Assembly (NCBI RefSeq): GCF_000281045.1
Contig: NW_008246073.1
Span: 525,648-589,647, forward strand
Source: Saprolegnia diclina VS20
Taxonomy: Eukaryota > Oomycota > Saprolegniomycetes > Saprolegniales > Saprolegniaceae
Length of the DNA: 64,000 bases
Direction: 5' to 3'
The translations under genes were made by a program, and so were the position numbers. The notes below the pieces were generated by a model that searched no databases, had not been told where the DNA came from, and worked only from the letters and a program-made list of their open reading frames with translations. Positions within the stretch are counted from its first letter, which is position 1. Every line of letters starts with the position of its first letter. Shown piece after piece: positions 45,352 to 56,800 of this stretch.

Positions 45352-46280
45352 ATGCACCTTCTCGGCATGCTCCTTGCTGCGTGCATGGCCGTCCATGGCT
45401 CGAAGATGGCACCGCCGGGAATGCCACTTCATTTCGATGCAAACATTGAGATCACATGTACATGAGGCCACGGCCAAACCGCTCCTAATGACGGCCTCAA
45501 ATAGCCCACCTCGTCGATCGGTCCAAGGACTACCCTCCGTGGCTTCGCCGCCTCAAGGTTCGCTACGACTTCGATAAAAAAGTAGCGCGCGCGGACATCC
45601 TCGCCGGCTACGACAAGGGCAAGACGTACATTCGGCGTTACGATACCGTGCGTACGCCCTGCCACGTCAATATAACACGCGCCAACGATAGAAGAAGGAG
45701 TACATGGTAAAGTATGGCGAGTACAAGAAGTGTGAGCGCGCGTACTTGGGTACAGCCAACTATGCAATGACCGGGTCCGCGCTATCATTCGAGTGTCCGT
45801 AGGCGAAGACATGCCACTGCCACACGTTCCTTCCGACCTCACACTGCAGGTACGAGCCATTGGGAGCAAGGCCAGTGTGGTCATTCGACTGTAAAGGGCA
45901 CGAGTACAATCGATGGCGTCGACTGCCGCCTTTGGGTCTCGGAGGATAGCGACGCCAATGTCCACATCAGCATCTATGAGCGCTCGTCAGACCGCGGTGC
46001 GTACCGAGTCTTTCTGGACGGGGATTGCATCGTTCTAGTTCCGATACGCTTGATTCAAGCGAGCCGATTCGATGGCGCGTGGACTCCACTGATCACGTAT
46101 GACATGCTTGACGTTACGGTGCGCCCCCAGGTGCGAAGCTCTCATGCGCTTCGACTCATGCTTCTTGGCTAGGATCTATCGGTGTTTGAGATTCCCGGGG
46201 GCTACAGCCACAGCAGCTGCACACGCAGCGTGTCCGGGTTTCCATACATCCATATCTTTGACCATTACGTTCGCTTCTAA
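45352..46280 (+). CDS. Secreted protein, six exons, family not recognised
   Basis: The gene is visible only after splicing: exons 45352-45457, 45505-45647, 45692-45749, 45803-45849, 45897-46118 and 46173-46280, with introns of 44-54 nt, all in phase, give 227 residues. The first about 17 residues (MHLLGMLLAACMAVHGS) form a signal peptide. The mature part starts APPGMPLHFDANIEIT and contains HLVDRSKDYPPWLRRLKVRY, YDKGKTYIRRYD, GVDCRLWVSED and a C-terminal GFPYIHIFDHYVRF. At least four Cys are present. It is probably extracellular or lysosomal. A tandem of beta-strand-like segments suggests a lipid- or ligand-binding barrel, but I cannot assign a family. Its stop lies only 17 bp from the stop of the convergent GH5 gene. 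Confidence 0.82.
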
Positions 46281-46297
46281 TTCACATAAAGCGACGC

Positions 46298-48543
46298 TCA
46301 CAGATGGAGCTTTATGCGTTCGACATCTTCCGAAGCCGTCGTTGACGACGCACGATGGTAGAGGCTGTCGTCGTCGTCATTGGATTGTGGTGTGCGTTGG
46401 CCGAGACAGCACCATCTACGGAGCATGTCCGTCCAGTGCACCGACGAGCTTGAAGCTGCGCTACTACCTTGGTTCTTGGAGATCTGAACGTGATGCGTAA
46501 TGGCAGCAGTGGTCGGCGTGTAGTAGACAACGTCGTAGCCCTCAAAGTGCTTGACGGTCGTCGAGCCATCCGACACCTGAACGTGGTACCCGTCTGGAAA
46601 GTGCACGAGCCGAGGCACGTAGATCTCGGTTGGTGCTTTGGTCGTCGCCTCCGTCGACTTGATGCGCAGGTGGTACTCACAGCGGTCGAGGTTGAAGCGC
46701 GATGTCAATGGCTGGCCACTGATCTTGATGGCTGACGGGCGCACGTATCCTTCCTTGGCGCGACCGCCAGCGTCGACGCCTTTGCCTTTATTTTCTTGAT
46801 CACGGCTGAAGAGACTTAGATCCTATACGCCTGCATGAAAACACATGCGACACCAGCCATGCGTACCTCGAGGTTCCAATTGTCGCCCCAAACATTGTTG
46901 TTGTCCGACGTGTAGCACCAGAGCGTGTACGAGAGCAGATTTGCTTCGAGGGACGCGACAGTGTTGTCCATCGCGGCAACTTGCGCGTCAAAGTTGCCCG
47001 AAACGTATGCCTTGTTGTTGGTCAAGTTGAACGGAATGCCGCACTCGCCAATCAGCGTCGGCGCACCGCCCATGCAGCGCGACGACGTCTCGCGGATCGC
47101 CCGCAGGGCGCGGATGTGGGCGTCGCGAACGTTCTTCTTGCCAAAAATGGGCCGCTTGGTGTGCACGTCGACCGTAAAGTACGGCTTCCACGAGCGCAGA
47201 AAGAGCGTGATCGGGTCGTACCAGTGCGTCGCGTTGACGCTGCGCGGGATCGAGATTGTCGGGAACGGCGTCGAGATGAACTCGAGCGGCGGCATCTCGA
47301 TAAACAAGATCATGTGCGGCATGACGGCGCGGATCGCTTCGGCATACATCTGTGGACGCATCAGATTACGTGGTAAGGAAGAGCAGCGTACGTTGGCAAA
47401 GGGGATGTAGCAGTCGACGCCAAAGTCCATGTTAGCAAAGTGCTGCGGTCGACGAAGCACGGGTCGCTGCGTGCGCGCGTCCATCTCGTAGAGCCCGAGG
47501 CGCTCCCAAATGCACGTGACGCCATCGCGCCACGCCCGCTTTCCGTGGCACTTGATGAGCTTGACCGTGTCGGGCTGGTTGAAGATGTATTGCATGAACC
47601 CTATATCGAATATACACTTGAAGCCAGCGATTCAGACGGCTTGTGGAGGTTTACCTGTGGACCACACTTCGACTTGCTGGTCAATGCCATTCGCAAGACA
47701 CATGCCCTGGAAAGGCGTCGGCGCGAGGCCAAGCTTGAGCTCCGTCGCCAAAAAGTGCTGGCTGATGTCGGCGACGCCAACGTACCCCGGCGACGGCTCG
47801 TTCATGGTACCAAAGCCAATGACGTGGTCCATGCCGGCGATGACCTTGGCGACTTCAAGAATCGCGTTCACGTAGTGCGACTGCAAAAAGTCCTGCACGG
47901 GCATCCCGCGTACAAGGATACCAGGCGCGACCCTACAATACACATCGACAGGCATGAGACTCCTACTCGAGAAAAAGTAGTTTTGCGAGTACCGGTTGCC
48001 CGCCCAGAAGAGAGTAAACATTGTCGCGCTCGCAAACTTGAAGTAGTTGGTGGGCCACACCATTTTGGGAAAGTCTTCCGGGCGACCGCCGTAGGTGTCC
48101 ATGCAGAACGCGCTCTTGGTCGCTGCAAAGTGCGGCGGATACAAGCCAATTTCGGTGAGCGTCCACAGCGGCGCGCCGTCCCCGCCTGTGTACCGCGACC
48201 AGACATCTTGGTGCGGGTCCATGATCACGCGCAGGTCAAACTCGCCGGCAATGAGAAGCACGTCCCGAAGGTAGCGCAGGTAGTCGTGGTCGTAGACACC
48301 AGGGCCTGCGTGCTCGATCGCCTCCCATGTGATTACGAACCGAATGCACGTGAGGCCCCAGCGCCGAAGCCGCCCAAAATGCTCCCGTGCCTCCGAGAGT
48401 GGGAACGGCCGGCCCACGAATGACAAGGCACCGTCGTCGCGGTCAAGTGGAAGCTTGGATGAGCCGCCGAGGTTCACGCCTTTGAGAAGCAGTACGCGCC
48501 CGTCCGCGTCGTAGAAATGACCGTCTCGTAGCTCGAGGTCCAT
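46298..48543 (-). CDS. GH5 steryl-glucosidase / EGCrP-like glycosidase
   Basis: Four exons (48543-47655, 47600-47392, 47349-46867, 46822-46298) give 701 residues; an upstream ATG at 48633 would add 30. The GH5 barrel starts GRVLLLKGVNLGGSSK, then SFVGRPFPLSEAREHFGRLR, DPHQDVWSRYTGGDGAP, GFGTMNEPSPGY (acid/base Glu) and LIGECGIPF (nucleophile Glu). These are diagnostic of the endoglycoceramidase-related group that removes glucose from sterol glucosides or glucosylceramide. No signal peptide is evident, in keeping with intracellular EGCrP enzymes. A C-terminal beta domain (TSRFNLDRCEYHLRI) and a Ser-rich tail follow. Sterol-glucoside use would fit a sterol-making organism with CYP51 (inference). 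Confidence 0.92.
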
Positions 48544-49497
48544 GATGGATCGCAAAATGGCGACTCGTGGCAGCGGCAAGCAAATGATGACGCAATCCGC
48601 AAATTCTTTGTAATTTGCAAGACCTCGCGACATGCGATGTTTGTCTTGGCTTCAGTAGGGGACGGATCAGCTTACAATTATTTCATTTGGCCCGCGTTTA
48701 CGCATGGCGATGCCTGTGGTTGATGCCCGCATGGCACGTACGCCGTCATCTCGGGTTCGTTCGTCGCCACGACTGCTGTCGCTTCCATGCACAGATGCAA
48801 TCAAGTGCCGTTCAAATATCACGGTCGCTGACGGTACTCGCTACTCGTTGCGCCATCGTGTCCAACCAAGCTATTTATCGCCGGTCCTGTCCTGCTCTGG
48901 TCCACCGTCGTGTTGTCGCCCTTCAGGTTCGCTCGGTCATTGCGAAAGGCCTTGCACGGTGCATGGGGTCGATTGGGAGCTAGCCATTCGCCTCGAGCAC
49001 ACTTTGCAGTATCTGCGCATCAAGGTTGCAATTCGCGTCACCTGTACCGGTATATCGGCCGTCGGCTGCGAGCTTGCAAGTTCGCACACATCTGCCATCG
49101 TAGCGTCCGCGATCATGTAAATGTCTCTGTCGGCGGAGCGGAAGCATCCCGACACTTGATGCGAGCTTCCTCGCACACGTGCATGCATCTTGTTGCGCTT
49201 CGGCCGGCCATAGCTTTCCTGTACAGCTCTGGGCTCGAGATGGCCTGGCAGTCATGTGACGGTCGCTGGCGGCCATGATTGCACTTATGTAATGCCAGAG
49301 GTCGTTGACGGAATGCATCCATTTGTGGAGTATTATCCGGACAGTCATTTTTGGCCAATGAGAAACAAGGTAAATTCTGATTGGCTTGCATAGTGGAGCC
49401 AAGAGGTGTGGAATGAATGGTTGGTTGTGTCGGGGCCAGTAGGCGCGTTTGGTAGGCGCCGGTGAAATTACTCTGCCAATTCAAGAAGATAAGTAAG
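48544..49497. other. Intergenic upstream of eL34; one weak frame
   Basis: About 950 bp. A 138-codon plus-strand frame at 48704-49120 (MAMPVVDARMARTPS ... VDWELAIRLEHTLQYLRIK) could be a small gene, but codon use and composition are not persuasive, and no family is recognised. TATCCGGACA lies at 49334, about 160 bp before the eL34 start, and an ATTGG/CCAAT-type box is near 49357. Nothing else is supported. Confidence 0.4.
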
Positions 49498-49910
49498 ATG
49501 GTCAAGAACGTCCGCATCACCTACCGTCGCCGTCACTCGTACGCGACCAAGTCGAACCGCATCGTGCCGGTGAAGACGCCCGGTGGCAAGCTCATCGCCC
49601 ACTACCGCAAGAAGACGTCGTCGGGCCCCAAGTGCGGTGACTGCAAGCAGTCGCTCAAGGGCATCAAGCACCTCGCCTCGAAGGCCTACAAGAACGTGTC
49701 GAAGAGCCAGCGCACGGTCTCGCGCGCCTACGGTGGTTCGCGTTGCGCCGGCTGCGTGCGCCAGCGGTACGCGACCCTGTCCTCCTGTCCTTCTGTATGC
49801 TCATCCTGGATTGTAGCATCGTCCGTGCCTTCCTTATCGAGGAGCAGAAGATCGTCAAGAAGGTTCTCCTCGAGAAGCTCTCGAAGAAGAAGGCCGAAAA
49901 GTCCGCTTAA
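49498..49910 (+). CDS. RPL34: Ribosomal protein eL34
   Basis: Two exons (49498-49766 and 49817-49910, 50-nt intron) give 120 residues. The start MVKNVRITYRRRHSYATKSN, the Cys pairs CGDC and CAGC of the zinc site, and the C-terminal IEEQKIVKKVLLEKL helix match eL34 of the 60S subunit. Residue count is typical. Codons are strongly biased to GC-ending forms, as expected for a highly expressed ribosomal gene. The frame that continues past 49766 without splicing is intronic. Confidence 0.97.
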
Positions 49911-50248
49911 ACAATCGACTTTTGGATGATTGACTTCGGGTGGCGTGTGCTAGCTTTCTTACCTCTCGACGATGATGGTACTCAATAATAGCACGTATCT
50001 TCTTGCTTCCATGTGGACCAGGAATCGACCCCAGCTTCGTGTTTCTCGACCTCTAGGATACAACTCTGGGACGGTAGAGTGATGCGTCGTGCACTACTAT
50101 TCGAAGGCTTTGTTGCGAACAGCCGAGGCAGGAGACGCGAAGCCCGTTCACTCGCAACGTATTTGCAAGGGACCCCGCCCGGGTTGATTGACAACGTTGG
50201 TAGCATTGGTAGTGATACACAAGGATCATTGTAGGTCTTCCTTAATGA
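49911..50248. other. Short convergent intergenic stretch
   Basis: About 340 bp between eL34 (+) and AP-2 sigma (-). A tRNA-like T-arm string (ggaatcgacccc near 50028) is present without a matching cloverleaf; see the rejected list. Confidence 0.5.
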
Positions 50249-50725
50249 CTACTCGAGCTTCTCGAGCTCGCGGATGCGGTCGAGCATCTCGCGCTTGCTT
50301 GTTTCTTGGACTTCGCCGCCAAGGATATACTCATCGAGCATCGAGTAGACCTTGTTGAAGTTGAAGACGATGTCGAGCTCGCAGACGTTCTGGAACTGCT
50401 GGTCGAGGAGCTCGACAAAGAGATGGATCGTCTCGAGGCACAGGAGCTCGTTCGCGTGCAAGTCGACGCCGAGAATGAAGAAGAGGCCTGCGTAGCGTCG
50501 GTAGATGAGCTTGTACGAGCGGAACTCGATAAAGTTGGTGTGCTTGGCGTCGCGCGCGACCACGAGCCGATGAATCTCAGACTCGAGGCGCGGCTTCTCG
50601 AGGTCCGGCGGCGGTGGCACGTACCACTTGCTCAGGCGCGTCTTGCCCTGGCGGTTCTGCAAAAGGAAGAAGCGAATCTACCGAGCACGTGATTGGAACG
50701 CTAAATTGCATGCATAGCCGACCAT
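50249..50725 (-). CDS. AP2S1: AP-2 complex subunit sigma
   Basis: Two exons: the first is just the start codon (50725-50723), followed by a 45-nt intron and exon 2 (50677-50249), giving 143 residues beginning [19 protein letters not shown]. The sequence [26 protein letters not shown] and the end [19 protein letters not shown] are those of the AP-2 sigma chain rather than AP-1, whose equivalent motif is different. It folds as the small longin-type subunit that holds the dileucine-cargo site of the clathrin adaptor at the plasma membrane. Without the ATG exon the frame lacks a conserved start, which supports the split. Confidence 0.95.
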
Positions 50726-51534
50726 CGTTTGGCTTGTTGCTCTGCTGCGCTACGCTCTCAAACACAAATGAAACAACTGTGGCCGCGACGCTTGGCGTGG
50801 ATCTTTGCGCCCGTTTTGGATCCGAACTTGAGGTGCGCGAGCTTATGTAGCGACCACCCAGTATTTGGCGCCAAGCTTATTACACCACGTTGACCATGCT
50901 ACAATGTTGTAGTGGCACGTCTCCCGAGACGGTGGATGAAATGTCAGAGAATACTGACAAGGATCAAGTACTCTTGATACCGAGCTCGTGCACTAGAGCA
51001 TTGAACGTGGTAGGCATACTATGGTACCTGATGCCAGTCTCATCCCTGTCCCTCTCGGCAGTGTCGAAACCTTTGCTTCATTGTTCGGCACGCGATTCGC
51101 ACCACAGCATGCTCAACGAGCTGAGAGCAATAGTCAAAGCTAAAATGCACGCAAAATCGAAATATGTGCAGTGAATGGCTTGCCTGCGCCGGCACATAAG
51201 CGTTCTCGTACGCGTCCCGGCAGTCAATTCCAAGCGACCTGTTGTCTTTCTGACGCACGTTGACTCGGTCAAGAAACCCCACTTCCACTTTGCTGTGGTG
51301 CTGTGGATTTGAATTTAATATTTTTATTTTTATTTTACAGCATGTGGAGTGGGGACCAATCAGCGGCCTCGTATAATTTTATGACTTGATATTCGTATGC
51401 TGCAACCCCCGCGTCGGAATAAAATGAGCTGGATCACCACGATGGTGGGCGTTTTGCAACTTGGCGAGCGATGGCCAAGGTACCATCACTGCTACTGCTG
51501 CTTAGCGCAACGGTCATCTGGGCGCTGCTGCTAG
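50726..51534. other. Divergent intergenic stretch
   Basis: About 800 bp between AP-2 sigma (-) and the RNA-binding gene (+). A CCAAT box (gaccaatcagcgg) lies near 51355 and an AT-rich run (aatatttttatttttattttac) near 51318. A 94-codon frame at 50890 has no features of a gene. Confidence 0.5.
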
Positions 51535-53743
51535 ATGGAGGAAGAGAAGCATGATGATGTAGCTACTACGGAGGAGACGTCCCCAGAGACGGTCATCTCG
51601 TCGCCCGAGGCAAGGGAGGCCATTGTCGCGCCCGAGGACCTTGTAGAGAACCAACAGTCGAGTGCTGACGACAGCGACGAAATGGAGGACGGCGAAGTCG
51701 ACGAGGGTGACGTCGATTACATCCCGGTGGCGAAAGCGCCCATTCCGGCGCCGGTCCCCGCAGCGACCAAGAAGGCAGCGACGACGCCACTTGAAACGTA
51801 CACGCGGGGGTACCTCGGCATTTCGTTTGCTGCAGACTCGACCCAGCCTCCCGAGATCGTTCTCTCCCACCTCCCACTGACGACGACCGAGGTTCAACCG
51901 CGAACATGGCGGTGCTCTAACCTGCAAGCTAGAGCGACCTCCGCACGTACTTCAACGAGTTTGGCTCCGTCGCTGCTTGCTACCTCGCAGCGCCGAGCGC
52001 CACGGTGACCTTCTCCGACGCAGCAGTAGGAATCGTCGTCTTCTTCGTCATGGAGCCTTCAATGCTGGATTAGCCGCTCAATCGCATCTTTACCGCGCCC
52101 CAGCACGAGATTCTGTCGACCGTCGTGCTTGTAGCGCCCGCACCGCCGTCTCTCGACCCAGCGACGGTTAGGTATCGTAGTACTGCTCTGGTAGCCACTT
52201 TTTCATAGAGTTGTGTAGCCATCATGAGACGACGTACGCCAACAGCGGCGTCCATCTCTCAAATCTTCTGCCCACCATGACGGAGCGTACGACCAGATCT
52301 GCGTCTGGGAATACTCACATTGATTTCTGGTTAGAGACGATCAAGTCGGAAATGAGTGTGTTTGGCGTCATCAGCAACATCCACCTCGTGCTACAGCCCA
52401 AGGAAGGCAGCGTACGCAACCGATATCTGTCGGCGATGGCTAGTGACGCTGGGGTAGGAGTTCGGCTTTGGCTTTGTGACGTACCAAGAGAACCGCTCCG
52501 CTGCCTTGGCCTTGACAGCGGGGTCTCGACTGATTGATGGCCAGGAGGTCAAGATCAATACGACTCGGAAGCCGTCTCGTCCACAGAGCGAGCATCGGCA
52601 AGCGCACAATGCTCGTCAGGACTCGCACCCCTACGGTGGGCGTGGACGGGGACGAGGACGTGGCGGCCGAGGCGACTTTCAAGGGCGCGGTGGTCGCGGG
52701 GGACGCGGCGACTTTAACGGCGGCCGGGGCGGTCGCGAAGACGCTGCTAGCCGTGGTGGCCGCGGTGGCCGCGGCGGTCGTGGCGGTCGTGGCGGTCGTG
52801 GCGACTTTGCCGGTGGCCGTGGTGGTCATGGTGACTTTGGCGGCGGTCGTGGTGACTTTGGCAGTGGCCGTGGCGGTCGGGGTCGTGGCGGACGAGGCGG
52901 CCGCGGGGAGTTCGGTGGCCGAGGCACCGCGATGGATTACCATGCACCGTATCAACCTCCGTCGGCCCCGCATCCAACAGGACCGTATCAGCCTCCATAC
53001 CAGGCACCAGCCGCGCCATACCAGCCCCCGACTGCTGTGCCGTACCAGGCACCATCGTATCAGAGACCGTCGTATCAACAACCACCGGCGACTGGCGGTG
53101 GCGCGTACTCGCAGGCGTACGAACCCCCGCCACCGTATGCGTCAAGTTACGACTCACATCGTGGAGCTCAAGCAAGTGGTTACAAGCAATCGCCTCTGCT
53201 GCCTCCGCCGACATCTCAAGAGTACGCACGGAGCAGTGCATCGTACAAACCAAGCTACTCGAATGACCCCCCACCGCCGTCGTCACGCTACGACGCACCG
53301 CCAACTCGGTATGACGCACCGCCAACTCGGTATGACACACCTCCGTCTCGGTACGACGCACCTCCACCACGCTACGACGCACCTCCATCGCGCTACGACG
53401 CGCCATCGTCTCGATATGACGCACCGCCGCCACGCTACGACGCGCCGTCATCTCGATATGACGCACCGCCGCCACGGTATGACGCACCGCCGCCACGGTA
53501 TGATGCGCCTCCGCCGCCTGCTTACGACAATTCTGGGCGACACGACGTGGGGCCGCCGTACACTCATACAAGTTATGCATCCCCTGCCTACCCGCCGTCG
53601 TACCCGCCAAGTGGATACCACCCGCCGTCGTATCCCCACGACCCGCGCACGAGGTCGGTGCTTTCCATTTCGTCGAATCTCATTGCATTCTCGCTTCTCT
53701 TAGACCAACGTACCCCGCGCCCGCGTACGGTCCGCCGTATTGA
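51535..53743 (+). CDS. RNA-binding protein: two RRMs, RGG box and YDAPP repeats
   Basis: Seven exons (51535-51891, 51933-52025, 52074-52171, 52219-52286, 52335-52411, 52458-53653, 53704-53743) give 642 residues. The acidic N-terminus (about 1-85) is followed by RRM 1 (EIVLSHLPLTTTESDLRTYF) and RRM 2 (GVHLSNLLPTMTEQTIKSEM, with RNP1 FGFGFVTYQ). A long RGG box (GGRGRGRGRGGRGDF) comes next, about residues 265-345, then a Pro/Tyr-rich tail with about eleven RYDAPP heptads and the end APAYGPPY. The layout suits an hnRNP-like protein prone to condensate formation (inference). The short exon 7 was chosen because it ends the Pro/Tyr tail cleanly. Confidence 0.87.
53280..53515. repeat. 21-bp coding repeat, RYDAPP heptads
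   Basis: About eleven near-copies of a 21-base unit (cgctacgacgcacctccatcg) encode the SRYDAPP/PRYDAPP heptads of the RNA-binding protein. Units vary mainly in the P/S/T positions. Confidence 0.92.
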
Positions 53744-53856
53744 CCTCGTACGTTTCATCCTGCACCTCAGTACGCAAGGGCGGCAAAAGTAGAAGTGAAA
53801 TTGTAGATTAAAAGATCTTATCGAGGACCGATGCATGATAGATAATAATGACGGGT

Positions 53857-56800
53857 TTAGTACGGGAGCCACTTCCACTCGGGGCTCTCGCGCGTGAGCT
53901 GCGCAACGTGCTCCTCGATCGAGCGACCAGCCGCCTTGGCGCACTTGGCCATCTTGCGCGCGTCCTTGGTCGACATGGCGCGGAGCGACTTGGGGTTGAT
54001 GATGACGCCGGTCACCTTCATCTTGTCGTTGGACGAGCCAAAGGCGGCACGGGACGGATCGTCCTCGTCTTCGATGACCTTCTTGCCACCGCCGAGGCGG
54101 TACTCGGTCTCCTGGGCCTCACCCACGACGCGGACGCGACCCGACTCGACGAGCCACTTCTCCGTGCAGAGCGAGTTGTAGAACTCTTCCGAGTGCGAAA
54201 TCATGATGCAACCGCCGGCAAAGCCGCGGATGCCGTCAGCGAGGGCGCCCAAGGCCGCGCGATCCAAGTAGTTGGTCGGCTCATCGAGCACGAGCAAATG
54301 CGGGCGCGTCCACATGGCGGCGGCGATGACGAGCTTGACCTTCTGGCCGCCCGAGAGACCGCGAATCTTGCCGTGGGTACCAAACTCGGCGTTCAAGTTG
54401 AAGTCGTCGAGGTGCTTCTGGACCTCCTTGGTCGTCGTCGGGCGAAGGTCCATGCCACTGGCGAGCGTCGCTTGGCGGATGTCTTCCATTTCAGCCATCT
54501 TGCCGAGGCCCATGGCTTGGAGCTCCTCGAGCGTGTAGTAGCGGTTCTTGCTTTCCGTCATGCCCCAGAGCTTGCACTCGTACTCGAGCGTACCGCGCTT
54601 GCCCTTGCGACGCGACATGATCTTCTCGATCGAGCCCTTGCCGCCCTCAGCCTTGGCGGCTTCCGACTCCTTCTTGTCGACGCGCTCGGCGAGTTCGCGA
54701 TCAATGCCACCGGGGCCGCCGAAACGCCACTGGATGTACTGGACCGGCGAGCTTTCGAGGTGCTGCTCGACGTGGTGCAGCGAGTGCTGAGCGACGTACG
54801 CGATACGCAAGTTGTGGTGCTTCCAGAGCTCACCCGTGTCGGGCATCGTCTCTTGCACAATCATCTTAATGAGCGTACTCTTGCCAGCGCCGTTGCCACC
54901 AATGACGGCGACGCGCGACGCCAAGCAGAGCTTGATGTTGACGTCGACGAGCTGCGGCTTGGTAGCGCCCGGGTACGTGAAGTTGCAGTTCTCCATCGAG
55001 AGGATACGGCGCGTGGTCGAGGCAATGCCCTCGAGACGGCCCGGCTGCGGCAACACAAACTGCGTGTCCGAAGACGAGAGTTCGTAGTAGTGCTTGGCCT
55101 CCGGGTGCTTCTCGACAAACTTGGCGAGCGTACCAGGGTACAAGACGAGCTGCTTGCTCTCGTAGTGAAGCACGTCCGTGCACACGTTGTCGAGGAAGCC
55201 CGTGTCGTGCGACACCAAGAGCACCGTCATCGACTCGAGCGAGTTGAGGTAGTCGACGAGCCACTGGACCGCGTGCACGTCCAAGTGGTTCGTCGGTTCG
55301 TCGAGCAAAAGCACATCAGCGTTGTAGAGCATCGCGCGGACAAGCGCGAGCTTCATGCGCCAACCTCCCGAGAGCGCGGCGATCGGGCCGTCGAGCATTT
55401 CGCGCGTGAAGCCAATGTTGACGAGCGTCGTCTCAAAGACTTCCGGCGCGTTGTGCGCAAGCTCGGGCGCCGCCTGGAGAGACTGCAGGAGCGAGCCATT
55501 GTCCTCGACAACGTCTTCGTGCTGGACATACACCGTGCGGAGGTGCGTCGGGAGACCCTCGATCGTGTGGTTGGAGATGTTGCGCATGAGCGTCGTCTTG
55601 CCGACACCGTTCTTGCCTACGAGACCGTAGCGGTGGCCGCGCGTGAGGCGGAGGCGCGCGTTGCGGAGCAGAATCTTGCCACCGTACGCGAGCGAAAAGT
55701 CGATGTCGCACACGTCGTTCGGGTCCGTCGAGACGACGCGATCGTCGCCAAGACCGCCACCGGCCTTACGCAGCGCCTTGCACACGCGGTCGGCGTCTTC
55801 GTCGTGAAGGTGCGCCGAAAGGTACGGCAGCACAAAGCCGCGCCACTCCTTGCCACGGTTGTGCGTCACAAGCTCCGCGCACACGTCCGTGATGTACGTG
55901 AGCGTGAACTCGGTGAGGCCCGGGTGCGTCGCGATTTCGAGCGCTTCGTGGAGACCGGCGAGGAGGTTTTGCTGGAGCTGCTGGCGGATCGCGGCCGGAT
56001 CTTCTTCATCCGAGCCTTCGCCGGCGGCGCGCTTGAGGCACGCACGCGCGTCCGAAGCCACTTCCGCGACTTCCTGGTCAGCGATACGCTCGATGACCGT
56101 GTCGAGCTGCGGCAAAAGCAGCGGCACAAAGGGAGCGACGTCGCTCGGGCGAGAGACGAGGCGGCACATGCTGTCAATAATACGCGAGGCCTTGCGACGG
56201 AGCGCCGACGAGTTGGTCGACGTGTCACGGAGCGCCTTGTTGAGGAGCGGCGCAATGAGCGAGAGCGTCGCGGCGTCGACGTTGGCCACGAACGTCGTCG
56301 CGAGAAGGGCGTCGATGGTCGCAAGCGTCTTCTCGGGGTGCGCAATCACATCGACGAGCGTCGGGACGAGCGGGAGCACATCGTCGTTGCCGATCGTCGA
56401 GCAGGCAGCCGTGAGCGCCGAAAGCGCGGCCTGCTGGACCTGCGTCTTGGTATCCCACACGACCTCCGAGACCTTGGGGATGACTTCCGGGAGCGAGCAC
56501 GAGACTTCCGTCGGCGCACGCGGCGCAAAGTTGCGGAGGAGGTCGAGGGCAGCGACCTTGCACTGCCACTGGCGAAGCTCCAAGCAGACAAAGATCTGCG
56601 AGAGGAACGTGCGCGTCGCGAGCGGGTTCACGAGGTCGAGGAGCGAGTGCGTGAGGCGCACCGCGGCGTCGCGGACGTTGGGCTCCTTGTCGGCATGGCG
56701 CTCCATGATCGAGACGAGATCTTCGACGACAATCGGCTCGATAGCGGACGAGACAGCGTCGCAGCGACCCATGGCGGTGAACGTGAGAAGCGCACCTTCG

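Noticed and set aside
48704-49120. 138-codon plus-strand frame upstream of eL34
   Set aside because: It has an ATG and some plausible sequence but no domain, weak codon bias and overlapping frames on the other strand. Not strong enough for a gene call.
49990-50090. tRNA-like strings (ggaatcgacccc; actctgggacggtagagt)
   Set aside because: The T-arm-like string fits a minus-strand tRNA and the D-arm-like string a plus-strand tRNA. No acceptor stem or anticodon arm closes in either orientation.
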